Positions 20,301-30,760 of a DNA stretch of 64,000 nt are shown here, in pieces. Location of the stretch: NCBI GenBank assembly GCA_013398615.1, contig VZSR01000514.1:8551316-8615315 (forward strand), written 5' to 3'. This DNA is from Brachypodius melanocephalos. Lineage: Eukaryota > Chordata > Aves > Passeriformes > Pycnonotidae. How positions within the stretch are numbered: position 1 is the first letter of the stretch; every line of letters begins with the position of its first letter. A model generated the notes under the pieces. The model saw only the letters and a list, made by a program, of their open reading frames with translations, searched no databases and was not told the origin of the DNA. The translations under genes were made by a program, and so were the position numbers.

Positions 20301-22368
20301 AAAGCACACAGAAAAGAAATACTCTTGACAGTCTCAGCCAAGGTGTATTAAATCCAGCAAACTCTCCTGCCTCCCCTGCATGTTCCAGTGGTGCCAGAAG
20401 GCACCCAGCCTGCAGCACTCCTGCACACAGGCACTTCTGCACCTTCCTGAGACACTTGTGGTTCTCTACAACTACCTAAAACAGGGAGGCACTTTATGTC
20501 ATCAAAAGCGTATTTATTTTTATATACATCTGAAGGAGGCTCCTGTCCAGTAAAAAGCTGTCACTTTCATCACTTTCCTTTCCTAAAGAAAGCCAAAACC
20601 CTCCACTTATACTGCAAGAACAGAACTCTTTCAACAAGTGAGTTAACGATACAAGTGTTCCGATAAACTAGAGCTGGTTCTTCTGCTTCCATCCTGAAGC
20701 CACCACTGTTGGGTACTTGTAAACAGTAACAACTGAACAGCTGATGCTCCTTTTCTGTGATAGTTTTTGTACATTATCAGCTGACACAGGCATTGTAGGA
20801 CAGTGATATGTAAACTGAACATTCGTCTTTTGAGATAAATGTACAAGGATACAATGTAATCAACAAGGCTATCATCACAGCAAAACAAGTTAAAAACCCA
20901 AACCAAAAAATTAAGAAAAAGAGAACAAAAGACAGAGGTCAGAATTATGTCATCAAAGGTAGAAGTTGACTGCATACGATTTTAGGAAATCTATTAAAAA
21001 TCAGTGTTGGCACAATTATTTATTCAACTCCTCTTGTCTGGAGCTGTTGTGAAAAGAAACCAAACCAACACAGAAAGCCCTAAAAAAGATACTCAATTCC
21101 TACCTTTCGTGGTGTGTTTATCCAGGCCAGATGACTAAAATGAGAGTCCACTGAAACTGCCACCACTTCACAGTTCACATCACGAAATTCCTTTGCTTTG
21201 TCGCTGAAAGCCACAATTTCCGTGGGGCAGACAAAGGTGCTGGTGGGAAGACAGATCAGGCTGTAATAATTCTGCCATCTTCTCTAGAGAAGACTCATGT
21301 GTGTTTCTAGGCATGAATGCAGCAGAGCATTTTCTTTAGACTGATAATTTTAGCCTCTCAAGATTAGTTTTGGTCTCACACCAACAGTCACAGCCACACA
21401 GCTGGCACACCAGTTACCTTCTCTGAGTTCTACACAGATTCCTTACAAAGATGAAGAAACTGTCTGTTAGAGACTTTCCAGAGTGTTTTTGGAAACTATA
21501 GCAGAAGGTCTACATATTAAACCCTTCTCCATGTGCCCACATGGACCAGGATGCTCTTGGCAATTCAAGTCTTCTGAGCAAACTGACCTCCATCCTATCA
21601 TGTTTTGCCCTGAAATTGTGTATCTGCAGTTCTGCTGGCCTTGCTGCTTCAAGGACAGTCTCCAAGGCAGCCCCAAATTGCAAGGCAAGGGATCTGACTG
21701 CAACAGAACCACAGCCAGCTCCTGATGCAGTCCTTGCAGCTAGAAGATGGTCTGCAGCCACCCTATCCACCGCTTTAACAAACAATTGCCATGTGCACTC
21801 AGTCTTATCACTCAAGCTCTAGAAACAGGCGCATCTGCCCTGCAAGACTGGCTCAAATCGGGCAAAACCAGAACGACCTGCAGCGCTTGTGATGACCTTC
21901 AGCAGGGCAGAAGGCCCACCGCGAAGCAGAGAAACCCGCACTCACAAGTCCAGCGGGTAGAAGAAGAGAACCAGGTATTTCCCCTTGAAATCATCTAGGC
22001 TCAGCTCCTTGAACTCTCCGTTAACGACGGCCGTTCCCTTGAAGTACGGGGCGTTCTGGGTCACCGCCGCGGCGAACCGCGAGGAGCCTGCGGAGGGGAG
22101 AACGCAGAGCTGCGGGCCGGGCCCGGGGGCTCTCCCGGGGCGCGTCCCCCGCTCACCCTCCCGCACTTACCGAGGCTGAAGGGACGGCGGGCGCAGGCCG
22201 GGGGCCGTGCCGTCCCCCTCCTCCCGGCGGCGGCAGCCACAGGCACCTGCGGGGACAGGGAGGGACAGGTAGGGTGAGCGCGGCGGCGGGGCCGGGCCGG
22301 GCGGGCAGGCCCGCGGGCGGTCCCTCACTCACCGCGACGCGGAGCAGCCTCCCCAGCGTGGCGGCCAT
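17326..22368 (-). CDS. PRDX3: Peroxiredoxin-3 (mitochondrial thioredoxin-dependent peroxide reductase), complete, 7 exons
   Basis: Minus-strand gene for the mitochondrial typical 2-Cys peroxiredoxin, which reduces hydrogen peroxide using thioredoxin-2 in the matrix. Coding exons in transcript order are 22333-22368, 22171-22246, 21946-22087, 21104-21239, 18844-18947, 17874-18039 and 17326-17379. Together they are 714 nt, giving 237 residues and a TAA stop, with all introns GT-AG. Residues 1 to about 42 are Arg/Ala-rich without acidic residues, fitting a mitochondrial presequence. An Arg at -2 before Ala43 fits processing, and human mature PRDX3 starts at the aligned site. The peroxidatic Cys is Cys89 in TFVCPTE, with Pro82 and Thr86 completing the active-site motif. 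The resolving Cys is Cys210 in EVCPANW. The over-oxidation-sensitivity motifs GGLG (132-135) and YF (231-232) are both present. It is 19 residues shorter than human, all in the presequence. Confidence 0.96.
17874..18039 (-). CDS. PRDX3: PRDX3 coding exon 6 (resolving Cys)
   Basis: One hundred sixty-six bases. Completes Arg165, then GLFIIDPNGVVKHLSINDLP through ETHGEVCPANWTPDSPT with resolving Cys210. Two AGs lie at the acceptor. The first is required by the frame (AG+A makes Arg). The donor is ACG|GTGAGA. Confidence 0.96.
18844..18947 (-). CDS. PRDX3: PRDX3 coding exon 5 (GGLG motif)
   Basis: One hundred four bases. Starts SGGLGKMNIPVLSDLTKQIS and continues through RDYGVLLEGPGIAL. GGLG is the loop associated with sensitivity to sulphinylation in eukaryotic 2-Cys peroxiredoxins. 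The acceptor is TTCTCTAG and the donor is GTAAGG. Confidence 0.96.
19381..19742 (+). repeat. CR1 LINE 3' part, about 360 bp
   Basis: Forward-orientation CR1. It includes TTAGCCTGGAGAAAAGGAGG, CCAGGTGGGGGTGAGCCTC, TTTCTTCACAGAAAGGATTG and TTCCCAGGGAA, and terminates at CTTTTCCAATCTTAACGATTCTATGATTT, the CR1 3' end. It lies within PRDX3 intron 4, opposite in orientation to the gene. Confidence 0.92.
20135..20212 (+). repeat. CR1 LINE 3' terminal fragment
   Basis: TTGGGCTCAATGATCCTTGT followed by GGGTCCTTTCCAACTCAGAACAGTCTGTG is a typical CR1 terminus in forward orientation. The 5' limit is uncertain. It lies in PRDX3 intron 4, about 400 bp from another CR1 copy. Confidence 0.8.
21104..21239 (-). 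CDS. PRDX3: PRDX3 coding exon 4 (peroxidatic Cys)
   Basis: One hundred thirty-six bases. Completes Phe85 and encodes TFVCPTEIVAFSDKAKEF, with the peroxidatic Cys89, then VAVSVDSHFSHLAW and INTPRK, including the conserved active-site Arg129. The acceptor is TTCCCACCAG and the donor is GTAGGA. Confidence 0.96.
21946..22087 (-). CDS. PRDX3: PRDX3 coding exon 3 (residues 38-84)
   Basis: One hundred forty-two bases. Completes Gly38, contains the likely presequence cleavage region (SSRFAAAVTQ) and the start of the AhpC/TSA fold, APYFKGTAVVNGEFKELSLD, and ends FFYPLD with two bases of the next Phe codon. The acceptor is CCTCCGCAG and the donor is GTGAGT. Confidence 0.95.
22171..22246 (-). CDS. PRDX3: PRDX3 coding exon 2 (residues 13-37)
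   Basis: Seventy-six bases, phase 0 to phase 1, encoding an Arg-, Ala- and Pro-rich stretch that ends RRPFSL. This is presequence and poorly conserved, so the assignment rests on good splice signals (CCCCGCAG acceptor, GTAAGT donor) and an uninterrupted frame from exon 1 to exon 3. Confidence 0.85.
22333..22368 (-). CDS. PRDX3: PRDX3 coding exon 1 (residues 1-12)
   Basis: Encodes MAATLGRLLRVA, the start of the mitochondrial targeting sequence (human MAAAVGRLLRAS). The donor is GCG|GTGAGT. The start codon lies inside the CpG island. Confidence 0.93.
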
Positions 22369-22440
22369 GTCGAGCGGCGGGCGGAGCGGGGCGGGCCGGG
22401 CCGCCGGGGGCGGGAACCCGAGCGGGGCGGTGAGGGACGC

Positions 22441-22985
22441 ACAGGATCACAGAATCGATCGGGACAGGAAAGGCTTCTCGGACTTGGGAAAGTCCAACCT
22501 GCGGCCGAAAACCACCGGGTCAATCAGACCATGACACCGAGGGCCACAGCCCATTCCAATGTCTAGTCACCCTTTCTGTGAAGAAATTCTTCCTAATGCC
22601 CAATCTAAACGTCCCCTGGCACAGCTTGAGGCCATGTCCTCTTTTCTTGCCATTTGTTACCTGGGAGCAGAGCCCGACCCCGACCTCTCCTGTCAAGGAG
22701 TTGTGGAGAGACACAACTGGGCCTCCCCCATCTCCCTCAACTGCTCTTCATAGTACTTGTGCTCCAAACTCCATTCCCTTCTCCGGACCTGCTCCAGCAC
22801 CTCAATATTCTTGAAGAACTGCGGGGCCCAGAACTGGACACAGGTTGCAGGTGTGGCCTCACCAGTGCCATGTCCCCAGTGCTGTGCCCTGGCCTCGCAG
22901 GGGTGGGTGGTGTTTGCTGTGTGCTGATACAGCCCGGCCTGTGCTCACAAACCTTCCACATAAACGCTTACAATTGGCTCTGACA
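22441..22985 (-). repeat. CR1 LINE, about 545 bp, abutting the PRDX3 promoter
   Basis: Reverse-orientation CR1. It begins AGGATCACAGAATCGATCGG on the plus strand and continues through AAGAAATTCTTCCTAATGCC, CAGCTTGAGGCCATGTCCTC and AACTGGACACAGGTTGCAGG. Its 3' end lies only about 70 bp from the PRDX3 ATG. Confidence 0.88.
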
Positions 22986-23009
22986 TTATTGAACCCACTC
23001 GGATTATAG

Positions 23010-23450
23010 TTACAGAATCACAGAATATTCTCAGTTGGAAAGAATACACAAGGGTCATCAAAGTCCAGCTCCTGGCCCTGCACAAGACACCCCAAGAGTG
23101 ACATCATTGTCCAAACACTTCTTAAACTCTGTCAAGCTTGGTGCTGTGCCCACTTCCCTGGGGAGCTCGTTCCAGCACCCAATCACCCTCTATTTTTTTC
23201 TAAAACCTTGTGATTTTTGTAATATACAACCTAAACCTCCCCCGACTCAACTTGAGGCCCTTCCCTCGGGTCCTGTCAGTGATCACCACAGAGCAGGGAT
23301 CAGTGTCTGCCCCTCCTCTTCCTCTCACAAAGAAGTTGTAAACTGCAATGTGTTGTCCCCTCAGTCTCCTCCAGGCTGAGCAGACCAGGTGCCCCCAGCC
23401 ACTCCTGATACAGCATCCCCTCAAGGCCCTTCAACATCTTCACTGCTCCT
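23010..23450 (-). repeat. CR1 LINE, about 440 bp
   Basis: A second reverse CR1 directly behind the previous one. It starts AGAATCACAGAATATTCTCA and contains GTCCAAACACTTCTTAAACT, GGGGAGCTCGTTCCAGCACC and CTCCTCCAGGCTGAGCAGAC. It belongs to a different CR1 branch from the copy at 15153, judging by its 3' sequence. Confidence 0.88.
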
Positions 23451-26400
23451 AGCTCCTTTGTGTTCCTTCATCTAAATAGTTAAACCAAGTTGAACTCAGT
23501 TTCTCTTCTGGGTTTTAGTAATTTCTGCTTTCGTATATTTATTAATATCCACGACATTTTAGAATGGGTGGATCTTGTGAACTAGAGAAAAGTCTGGCTC
23601 TGCTAGCAGGATGAGCTCAGCCATCAGCATTGAGGGGCAAAGCCAAAGGCAGCCAGAGCAATGTCAGCCACCTCTGGGATGAGCTCAGTGAATGCTAAAT
23701 CTACACTTCTGAACTTATTTCTGATACTGGTCCATCTGCACCTCTGTAACAGTGAAGCCTCTGAGCCTTCAAAAGAGGGAGGATTGTGTTCAACCTGCCT
23801 GTTGGGGTTGATAACTAGCTGATATTAACTCTCTACTAGGCCTAGGAATTGTTTGGGGCAGTATTAGTTGGTGTTGTCCACAAGTGTGCTGAGACCTTTC
23901 TCAGACATTTAACATCATGGCAAATTTCAGTCACTGGCACCTTGAATTTATTAATCCAGATGTAGCAAATAACAGCTGGAAATGTGGCTCTGAAAATCTT
24001 CTTAAAAAAAAAAGAAAGTAGTTCCTAGCAGAGCAGCCAGAATAATGTTATCTACTCAAAACATGAAAGTGGAAGTGAAATAACAATTTGTACATTAGAA
24101 AGTATGTCAGTTAGAGTGTGGATGAGCTTTGCCCTAGTCTGCAGCCTTGGATTAGGAGAGGGAAGGAGCGATTGTGGAGATTATGACCAAGGTAGAGGTG
24201 TGGAAGGGCTTTGTGCCACTGCTGAGATCTGCCAGTGGAGCAGTGAGCAGTGAAGTTGAGCCTGGGACAGCTGTGGAGCAGTGGCTGTAGGTGGAGAGCA
24301 GCAAAACCATCAGCCATTACCTGGGCTGATCCTTTTCAGAGCAGTGCAGGGTGGCATGACTGTGTTCATGTCTGAAACCCAGCATATGCTCAGACACAGA
24401 GATGTGCTCACCCAGACGAGTGCCCTGGGGCTGGGCAGCAAATTGTGTGCCCGGGGGTGGCCAGGTTCCTTTCCCTCAGCAGTGGGAGCTGCATTGTGGC
24501 AGCCAGAAAAGGGCTGTTGCTCGGATTTCCTGAGGATGGCTGTCTCATCCACAGATGATTATTCACAAAACTTCTAAGTTGATGTATTCTAAACCAATGC
24601 CCTTCCCCCCATCCCCGGAAAGTTGTATTTGTTTAAAACTCTTTGTTTAAACTCTTGGCTTGCAGGTGGGGAAATATTGCTCATGCTTTGTTATGGAGGC
24701 AGCATAATTCAGCTTCTCAGACCTCTGTACAAAAGCTTGAGCTACTGCTGTTTAATGGGGGGTATTTTCCATTTTGCTTTTGCAAAATTAGCATCCCTTC
24801 AATCTGAAGATGGACCTTATCACTGCCAAAGTGCACCTGATTTGTTCCATTTTCCTCAGCTCTGGCTCTGGCACAGGCTAGAGCAGCTGCTAAACCTGGT
24901 TCTTTTTGAAATCCAAAGCTCAAAATCAATCTACCAAGTGATACCATATGCACATCTTTTTCCAAATCTTATTAGTTGTCTCCTTTGTTGTCTTCAAGCC
25001 TGATTCAAATTCAGATGTGAAGTTGGTGAAAGACTCTCCAGGGATTTCAGCAGGCTTTAAAGAGAAGTTGTTATACAAGGTGCAGAGTCGTCCATAAGGG
25101 ACTTGAATAGATAATGGGAGATGTGAATGTTCTTTTTGGTTAGGATACTTATCTGCCTGCTCCCACTTTGTGCCCCTCTTTTCCTATCTGTGAATAGTTA
25201 ACTATGTCTTTCTGGTGAAAAGCTACAAGATCAATTGATAAAAAATACTAGAAAACACTTATGTGTTGTTTCCATTATTATTTTGTAAGTGTTTGATTTT
25301 AAAGAGCTCTTTGAAAGATCGTCTTTCACACTACAAAATTTTAGGGGAAAAGTAGCTGTTTCTCTCTAAACTTCATGAAAAGGATAAGCAAATACTAAAT
25401 CAGAACTGCTGCTGTGGCTCACTTAGTGGCAAATTCTGTGCAGAGTACGGGATACATATGTCTACTTGTTTAAAAATAAAATCTGCTCATCTTCTAGAAG
25501 GCTATGTTATTCCATGTGATCGAATGCTGTAACACTTATTTGTCCTCTACCTTGAGGACACAGATAACAAAAAGAGGCTGGGAAATGGCAAAAAACATTT
25601 TTATCTAAACCAAAGCAAAAAGTTTGGCTTAGGCAACACGATGCATCACCCCGTGACTGTTGGTAGATGGCAGCCTCTGTCCTTGCACACAGGGGCGCTG
25701 GAAAATATTCCAGCTGCCTGCAAATGCTCTCGCAGGCCTGCGTGCTCCCACCTGCTGATACCCAAGCTCAGCAGGAGGAGAAGGAATTTGCCCGTTCGCA
25801 GCAACAAGTTTCAGAAGCAATTCCAAGCAGAATCCAGCTTAGGGCTAATCATGATCGGGCTTTACTGCATTAATTAAGTGTTAGAACATGGATTTAGGAG
25901 ATAGCTGCTGTTAGGGTATGTTTCCAACTGATAAGTATAGGCAAAAGCCTTTGTGACATCTGGTTCACCGGGGGTCTTATCCTTCCTTATTTCGTGGCGG
26001 CCGTGCTGAGGCCGAGCGGGTTTTTCTCTGGTGGCAGGATAAAACTGGGTGTGTTGCCGCTGTGTTTCTGGCTGGAGCTGTGCGAGCCCACCCAGCCGAT
26101 GACTCATCCTTCGAGTGGCTCAGAATATCACACTGTGCCTCGCTGCTTCCCTCTTCCCATTACACTGATGCATTTGGGTCTCGCTCGGTGCTGGCGTTTC
26201 ATTTACAAACCTCGCTTTTCCCATAAAGGAAAGATGGCTGCCAGCCCTGCTTTACCCTGATGTTCAGCACTTTGAGGTTTTTAAGAGCCTCTCCTGAATG
26301 ACTTCAGATGGAAATTTTAAAACACATTTTTAAAGCACCTTAGAAAGCACATTTTTCAGAATATGAATTCTTTTTTGGTAGCCTCTCCTTTTTTTTTTTT

Positions 26401-28950
26401 TCCCTTCCAATATTGGTTGCTTCTGCATATGATTCAGACTAAATTTTCCTTTTTCTCCTAGCAAGTGTTGAATCAGGATCTTTAGGCCAGCAAAAGAGAC
26501 CTGTATTCCTTCCCTGCATTCCTTCACTGCCACGCTGTCTTTGAGTCCACGTATTTCAGCACCATTTTACAAGAGTGAATAGAGTCAGATAAGCAGTAGA
26601 ACAGATTTACAGGTCTTCTGTTTCCTTCTCCCTCACTCACAGAGAACCTGACTGTTCCACTAAATCAGGTGTGGACATAGCTTGAAGTTAAAGGACTGCA
26701 TCACCACAAGAGAAAAGGGATATAAATAAATCTACCTCTTCCTAATTTTTTTGTTGGTTTTGTGAACCAGTTGTTCCAGGTGACACGAGAATGAAGATAC
26801 TGACAACTGTGAAGCAGTCGTGAGGTAAGAGTCCAAATGCTGCAGTGTGTTTTGCAAAAGCCAACTGATGGACTTTCTGTGCAGTGGAACTTGCTCTGAC
26901 AACACATGGAGAGCCACATCCATGAAAGGGGCCATCCATCTCAGGCCTGTGTCATATATCAGGGGTTTAATCGGGCTTTTAAAATGCAGTAGAAAAGAGA
27001 GATGCAGTGAGCACTGCAAAATCACCTTGATTTTGTTTTTCAAAGTAGTGCTAGTGAGTGCTAGTGAACACACCTCCTTCCATGTCCTAGTGCACAGCAG
27101 TGAGTCAGATTTATTAGAAACAAGGGGGGAGTTGTCAGTTAACATAAGAATATTGAAAAAAACCTCTGCATTGCTCTTCCCAATAAGCATGGAGTCAGAA
27201 TTGCTGCTCTCCATGTAGATGTATAACTAAGACACACAAACTATTGCAGACCCTCAGCAGCCCTGCAGCAGAACTCAGATATCCCCACTCCCTGCACTCA
27301 GCCACATTTATGTGTCTGGCTCTGGTCGACTTCACTGCAGCTGAGCTGGAATAACCCCTGTGGCAGCAGCACAGTGCTGGCTGGCTGTCCCTGCTCCTGC
27401 AGGAGCTGGGTGAGTGTGCCTTTAGTTGCCAGGATCGTGGAGGCGCCAGAGCTGCACCGCTTATGAACGCTAGGTAGCTCCGTGGGATTTCCAAACCCCA
27501 TCTATCGTAACTCTTTTGATAAATAGCCTTGCCCTTTCAAGAATCAAATATTTGAAACTACACAGGACAACATCAGCGTGCTGGAGTCATAGTTTTGTCC
27601 CACAAAAGTATGTGGCAACACTGTGGGTGACTCCATATATCTAGAGGTACATAGAGATATCAGATAAAAGAGGAGCAGTAGAGCTGTTGGGTGCATGTGC
27701 TGATTGCCAGTGCAACTCATACTTGAGCTCTTAAAGATCCGCCCTCTTCATTCAGTCACCCCTATAAAAATAACTCACCAAACACAGTCAGTGCTCCCTG
27801 TGGAGTCTCCCATGAAGGTAAATCCCTCCCCACTGATCAGTCGCATCCTGAGGTGCAGCAGACACAGCGATATCCCACTGCTGCTGCAGTGAGTGGTGCT
27901 TCACAAAATGAGCACTTAGACACATGCCTTCATTTGTCCTCTGGAGAGAGGAGTAGCTTGTAGCATTAAAAACACTCTGTATAATAAAAGTTCTGTCTTT
28001 CCACCATTGGCCACGCTGTGATGTTTGCATTGTCCTTATGATGATCATTAGTGGGAGGCTGGGCAGGGATATGAAATGCACTTAGAACTGAACATAATCT
28101 GCTCTGTTTACATCAGTGCTTGCACAGAAGAGTTCAAACAACAAGCAGGGCAGATGCTCCTTAGGAGCCTCATCTCTGTGCTAAGGCTCTGGTTTCCAGG
28201 AAGCAATTTCTCCCTCAAGAATTATTTAATCAGAGAAAAATCTTCCGGTACTTACAGACACAACTGCTGCTGTATAGAACTTGTATTGCAAAGAAAGTAA
28301 CCACAACATGGAATGGCTCTGAAGGCTGAATGTTCTTCTGAAGCTACAGGAGAGCAGCTGTGGAAGATTGTACATAGCAGTGCCACCTGCTATGCACAAT
28401 AACTTTCAAAGGTCAAACCTTTGACGCTTAATCAGGTACAAAAGGCATTTATTGTAGCAATTTTACCCCCAAGGTATTATTCATTAAGTGCATTTCTCAT
28501 CCATTTCCCATGTTCAGAAAATGTGTTCTAGGCAGTCTGCAAGCTCTGATATTGCAGGTCATTTCTGTGTGGCTGTGGAAAGAAATAAATTGGTACAATA
28601 AAAAAAAAAAAAAAGGAAGAAAAAAGTAGTGTCTGTGCTCCACTTACAAGAAGGTGCATGTTAATTTGATTTGCTTCATGCGGATTTAATCAATGCAGAT
28701 ACAGATGGGGGGAGAGTGTCAGTGAGAGTAATGGGTCGTTTTTATTCCTCTTTCATTGCTTGACCTGATGAATCGATCTACCCCGTTGCTAGGAAAATCA
28801 GAATCATGCTGACATGAGCATCTGTCCTATGTAGACAGGAGAGAGTTTATGTTGTAATCTAGCGTTTAAAATTCGCAAACTTTCCACAAGTGGCTGATGC
28901 CTCACACAGCTCCTTCCAAGGGTGAAAACAATGGTGTGGCAGGAGAGATG
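23451..28950. other. PRDX3-GRK5 intergenic region (head-to-head spacing)
   Basis: About 5.5 kb between the CR1 pair and the GRK5 CpG island. No gene recognised. The 160-codon minus-strand open frame at 26732-27214 shows no known domain. Notable content is a CpG-containing candidate conserved element at about 25630-26260 and an A15 run at 28600-28614 preceded by AATAAA-like hexamers. Confidence 0.6.
28600..28614. repeat. Poly(A)15 tract
   Basis: An A homopolymer preceded within 25 bases by AATAAAT and CAATAAAA. It resembles a retroposed poly(A) tail on the plus strand, but the 300 bases before it match nothing I recognise. Confidence 0.75.
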
Positions 28951-28959
28951 GCGTTCCCT

Positions 28960-30760
28960 CGGGTTCTTCCGTAGGGGGCTTTTGACATCCCGAGAAAAGC
29001 GAGAAGCCCCGGCCGGAGAAGGGCGGGGGTAAAGACGTCTGCCGGGTGTCGGAGGCCCCTTCCCACGAGTGTGGGCACCTGCGGGGGCAGGGGGGGTGAC
29101 GAGCACGAAGAGCTGGGGCGGGCAGGACAAGGGGAGCCCCGGGCCGCCGCCGCGGGATGGAGCGCAGCACCAGGGCTCCGTCGGGGCCGGGACCGCGGGA
29201 GCTCCGCGCATCCCCGGCGGCGAACACCCACCCCCGCCGCCCGGGACGCTCTGGCCGGCCCCTGTCCGTGCCCCTGCCCATGCTCTCCCCTCCCTGAGGC
29301 GGACAGCGGCCGTCCATCCCTGGGGACCCTACGCAGCTGCGGAGCCGGTGCCAGGTGCGGCGGGGCCATCCCAGGACTACACATCCCGGCGTGCCCAGCC
29401 CGGCGGGGCCGGCGCCTGCGCGGGGCTGCGGGGCCGCTCCGCGGTGCCACACCCCCGGGGGAGGGAGGCAGGAGCGCCCGAGCCCTCAAACCACCGGGGG
29501 AGCCGGCGGGGCGGAGGATGGAGTAGCGGGGCGCGGCGGAGCAGGCAGTGCGGGAGCGCCGCCTCCGCCCGGGGAGCGCGGGGGAGCGGGCGGGCAGGCG
29601 GGGATGATGCGCGGGGGGACGACGCGCTAGGGGCAGGAGGCGGGTGGTCGCCCGGAGACTCCGCACCTCGGAGTGACGTCCTGCTGCAGTGCCGCTGCCT
29701 GCGCTGCCCGAGCTCGTCAATGGAGCTGGAAAACATCGTTGCCAACACCGTTTTGCTGAAAGCCAGGGAAGGTGAGAGAGCGGCGGGAGGGGAGAGGGGG
29801 CTGGAGCATCCTTGTCGCAGTCGCCCCTCCGCGGAGCGATGCCCGCGGGATGCGGGCGGGCGCCGGTGGGGATGCGCGCCGGTCCCGCCGGCGGCGGCTG
29901 TCGGGGTGCCATGTGGCTGTGCCGGCGTTGGGAACGGCTTGTTTGAGACAGAGCCCCGGCGAAAAGGAAAATACCGCTGTTTTTCCCTGTGCGCGGGGGT
30001 TTGGGAAAGGAAGTGAATGAGATTGCAGAGATTACAATATTCACCCATCTCTTCCTTCCCCCTTCCCGCCTCCCCCCTCTCAAATCTGGTCCCACAGATT
30101 GTGCTATTTCAGCGTCTATTGTTAAAGGTCAGCTGCAGATGCATTCATTCAAAAGGGCTTAGCAAATCTGCAAATAGCTTTCCGCGCCGTGTGGTGAGAC
30201 CGGCAGGATCGTATCGCTTCCCCGTACAGTCATTGCCTTATTCGGCGTTATTAGGTGAGATCATGTTGCTGCAAACATGCCCATTGTTGAGAGCGTGTTT
30301 GTCCCCAGCCGGAGCCGGACAGAGGGGCCGGGGGCTCAGCCCGTGCCCGCGGGTGGCGTGGGGGTCTCCGAGCGGGGGCTGTCCCCCGCGGCCGCCGCCG
30401 CGCTCGGGCACCGGGGATGCTCCGGGCGATGCCGGAGCCGCCGCCGCTCGGCACGGGGCGCCCTGAAAAGACCCTCGGCTGCGGCGGGGGGCTCCCGGCA
30501 GCATCCCCGTCCCGACCCCGAGGGCTGGCAGAGCCGAACCCCGACAACCACCGGAGGATCGGGCTCCCGGGGCTTGCTTTCCCTCCGTCGGGAGCGGACG
30601 CGGTTTCCTCTCCCCGCGCGGGCGGAAATCCACCCGCGGCTGCGGAGCCGGGCGCTGGGCACGGCAGGGCTCGAGGCTCCCCGCGGAGCCCCCGTCCGTC
30701 CGGGAGCATCCCTCCGGCTGGAGCGGGAGCGCCACGCACAAGCAACACGTCTTAGGGCTG
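28960..30760 (+). promoter_or_regulatory. GRK5: GRK5 CpG island and promoter
   Basis: About 1.8 kb of very CpG-rich sequence spanning the first GRK5 exon and the start of intron 1. Motifs seen are ACTACACATCCCGGCGTGC at 29376-29394, matching the ZNF143-type promoter element ACTACANNTCCCRGNNTGC, and TGACGTC at 29674-29680, a near-complete CRE 40 bases upstream of the ATG. There is no TATA box. A minimal upstream ORF, ATG GAG TAG, lies at 29518-29526 and would be in the 5' UTR if transcription starts further upstream. The long open frames on both strands here are composition artefacts. Confidence 0.75.
29720..29771 (+). CDS. GRK5: GRK5 first coding exon (N terminus), partial gene
   Basis: Encodes MELENIVANTVLLKARE plus the first base of the next Gly codon, and ends at donor G|GTGAGA. 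This is the exact N terminus I recognise for G protein-coupled receptor kinase 5, a GRK4-subfamily Ser/Thr kinase that phosphorylates agonist-occupied receptors at the plasma membrane and also acts in the nucleus. This N-terminal helix is the conserved GRK element needed for receptor-stimulated activation. The remaining parts (basic lipid-binding stretch, RGS-homology domain, AGC kinase domain, C-terminal membrane helix) are encoded beyond the window. The frame upstream is open but holds no other ATG, so this start is secure. Confidence 0.95.

Larger units (their letters stand above)
22010..22440 (-). promoter_or_regulatory. PRDX3: PRDX3 CpG island and promoter
   Basis: Strong CpG density across PRDX3 exons 1-3 and about 70 bp upstream of the ATG. 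GC-box motifs GGGGCGGGCC and GGGGGCGGGAAC lie just upstream of the start. No TATA box is evident. The island stops where the adjacent CR1 copy begins, so only a short unique promoter segment is available. Confidence 0.7.

Noticed and set aside
26732..27214. 160-codon minus-strand open frame in the PRDX3-GRK5 gap
   Set aside because: No domain, no splice or promoter context. One or two frames of this length are expected by chance in 64 kb.
29069..30016. 315-codon plus-strand open frame across the GRK5 promoter, in frame with the GRK5 ATG
   Set aside because: It begins with GTG, has no ATG before the known GRK5 start, and reads through the splice donor into the intron. The absence of stops is explained by GC richness. 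An N-terminal extension would also disrupt the conserved GRK N-terminal helix.
28902..30095. 397-codon minus-strand open frame antisense to GRK5 exon 1
   Set aside because: Low-complexity Pro/Arg/Ala composition typical of antisense CpG-island frames, with no domain and several equally open frames nearby.
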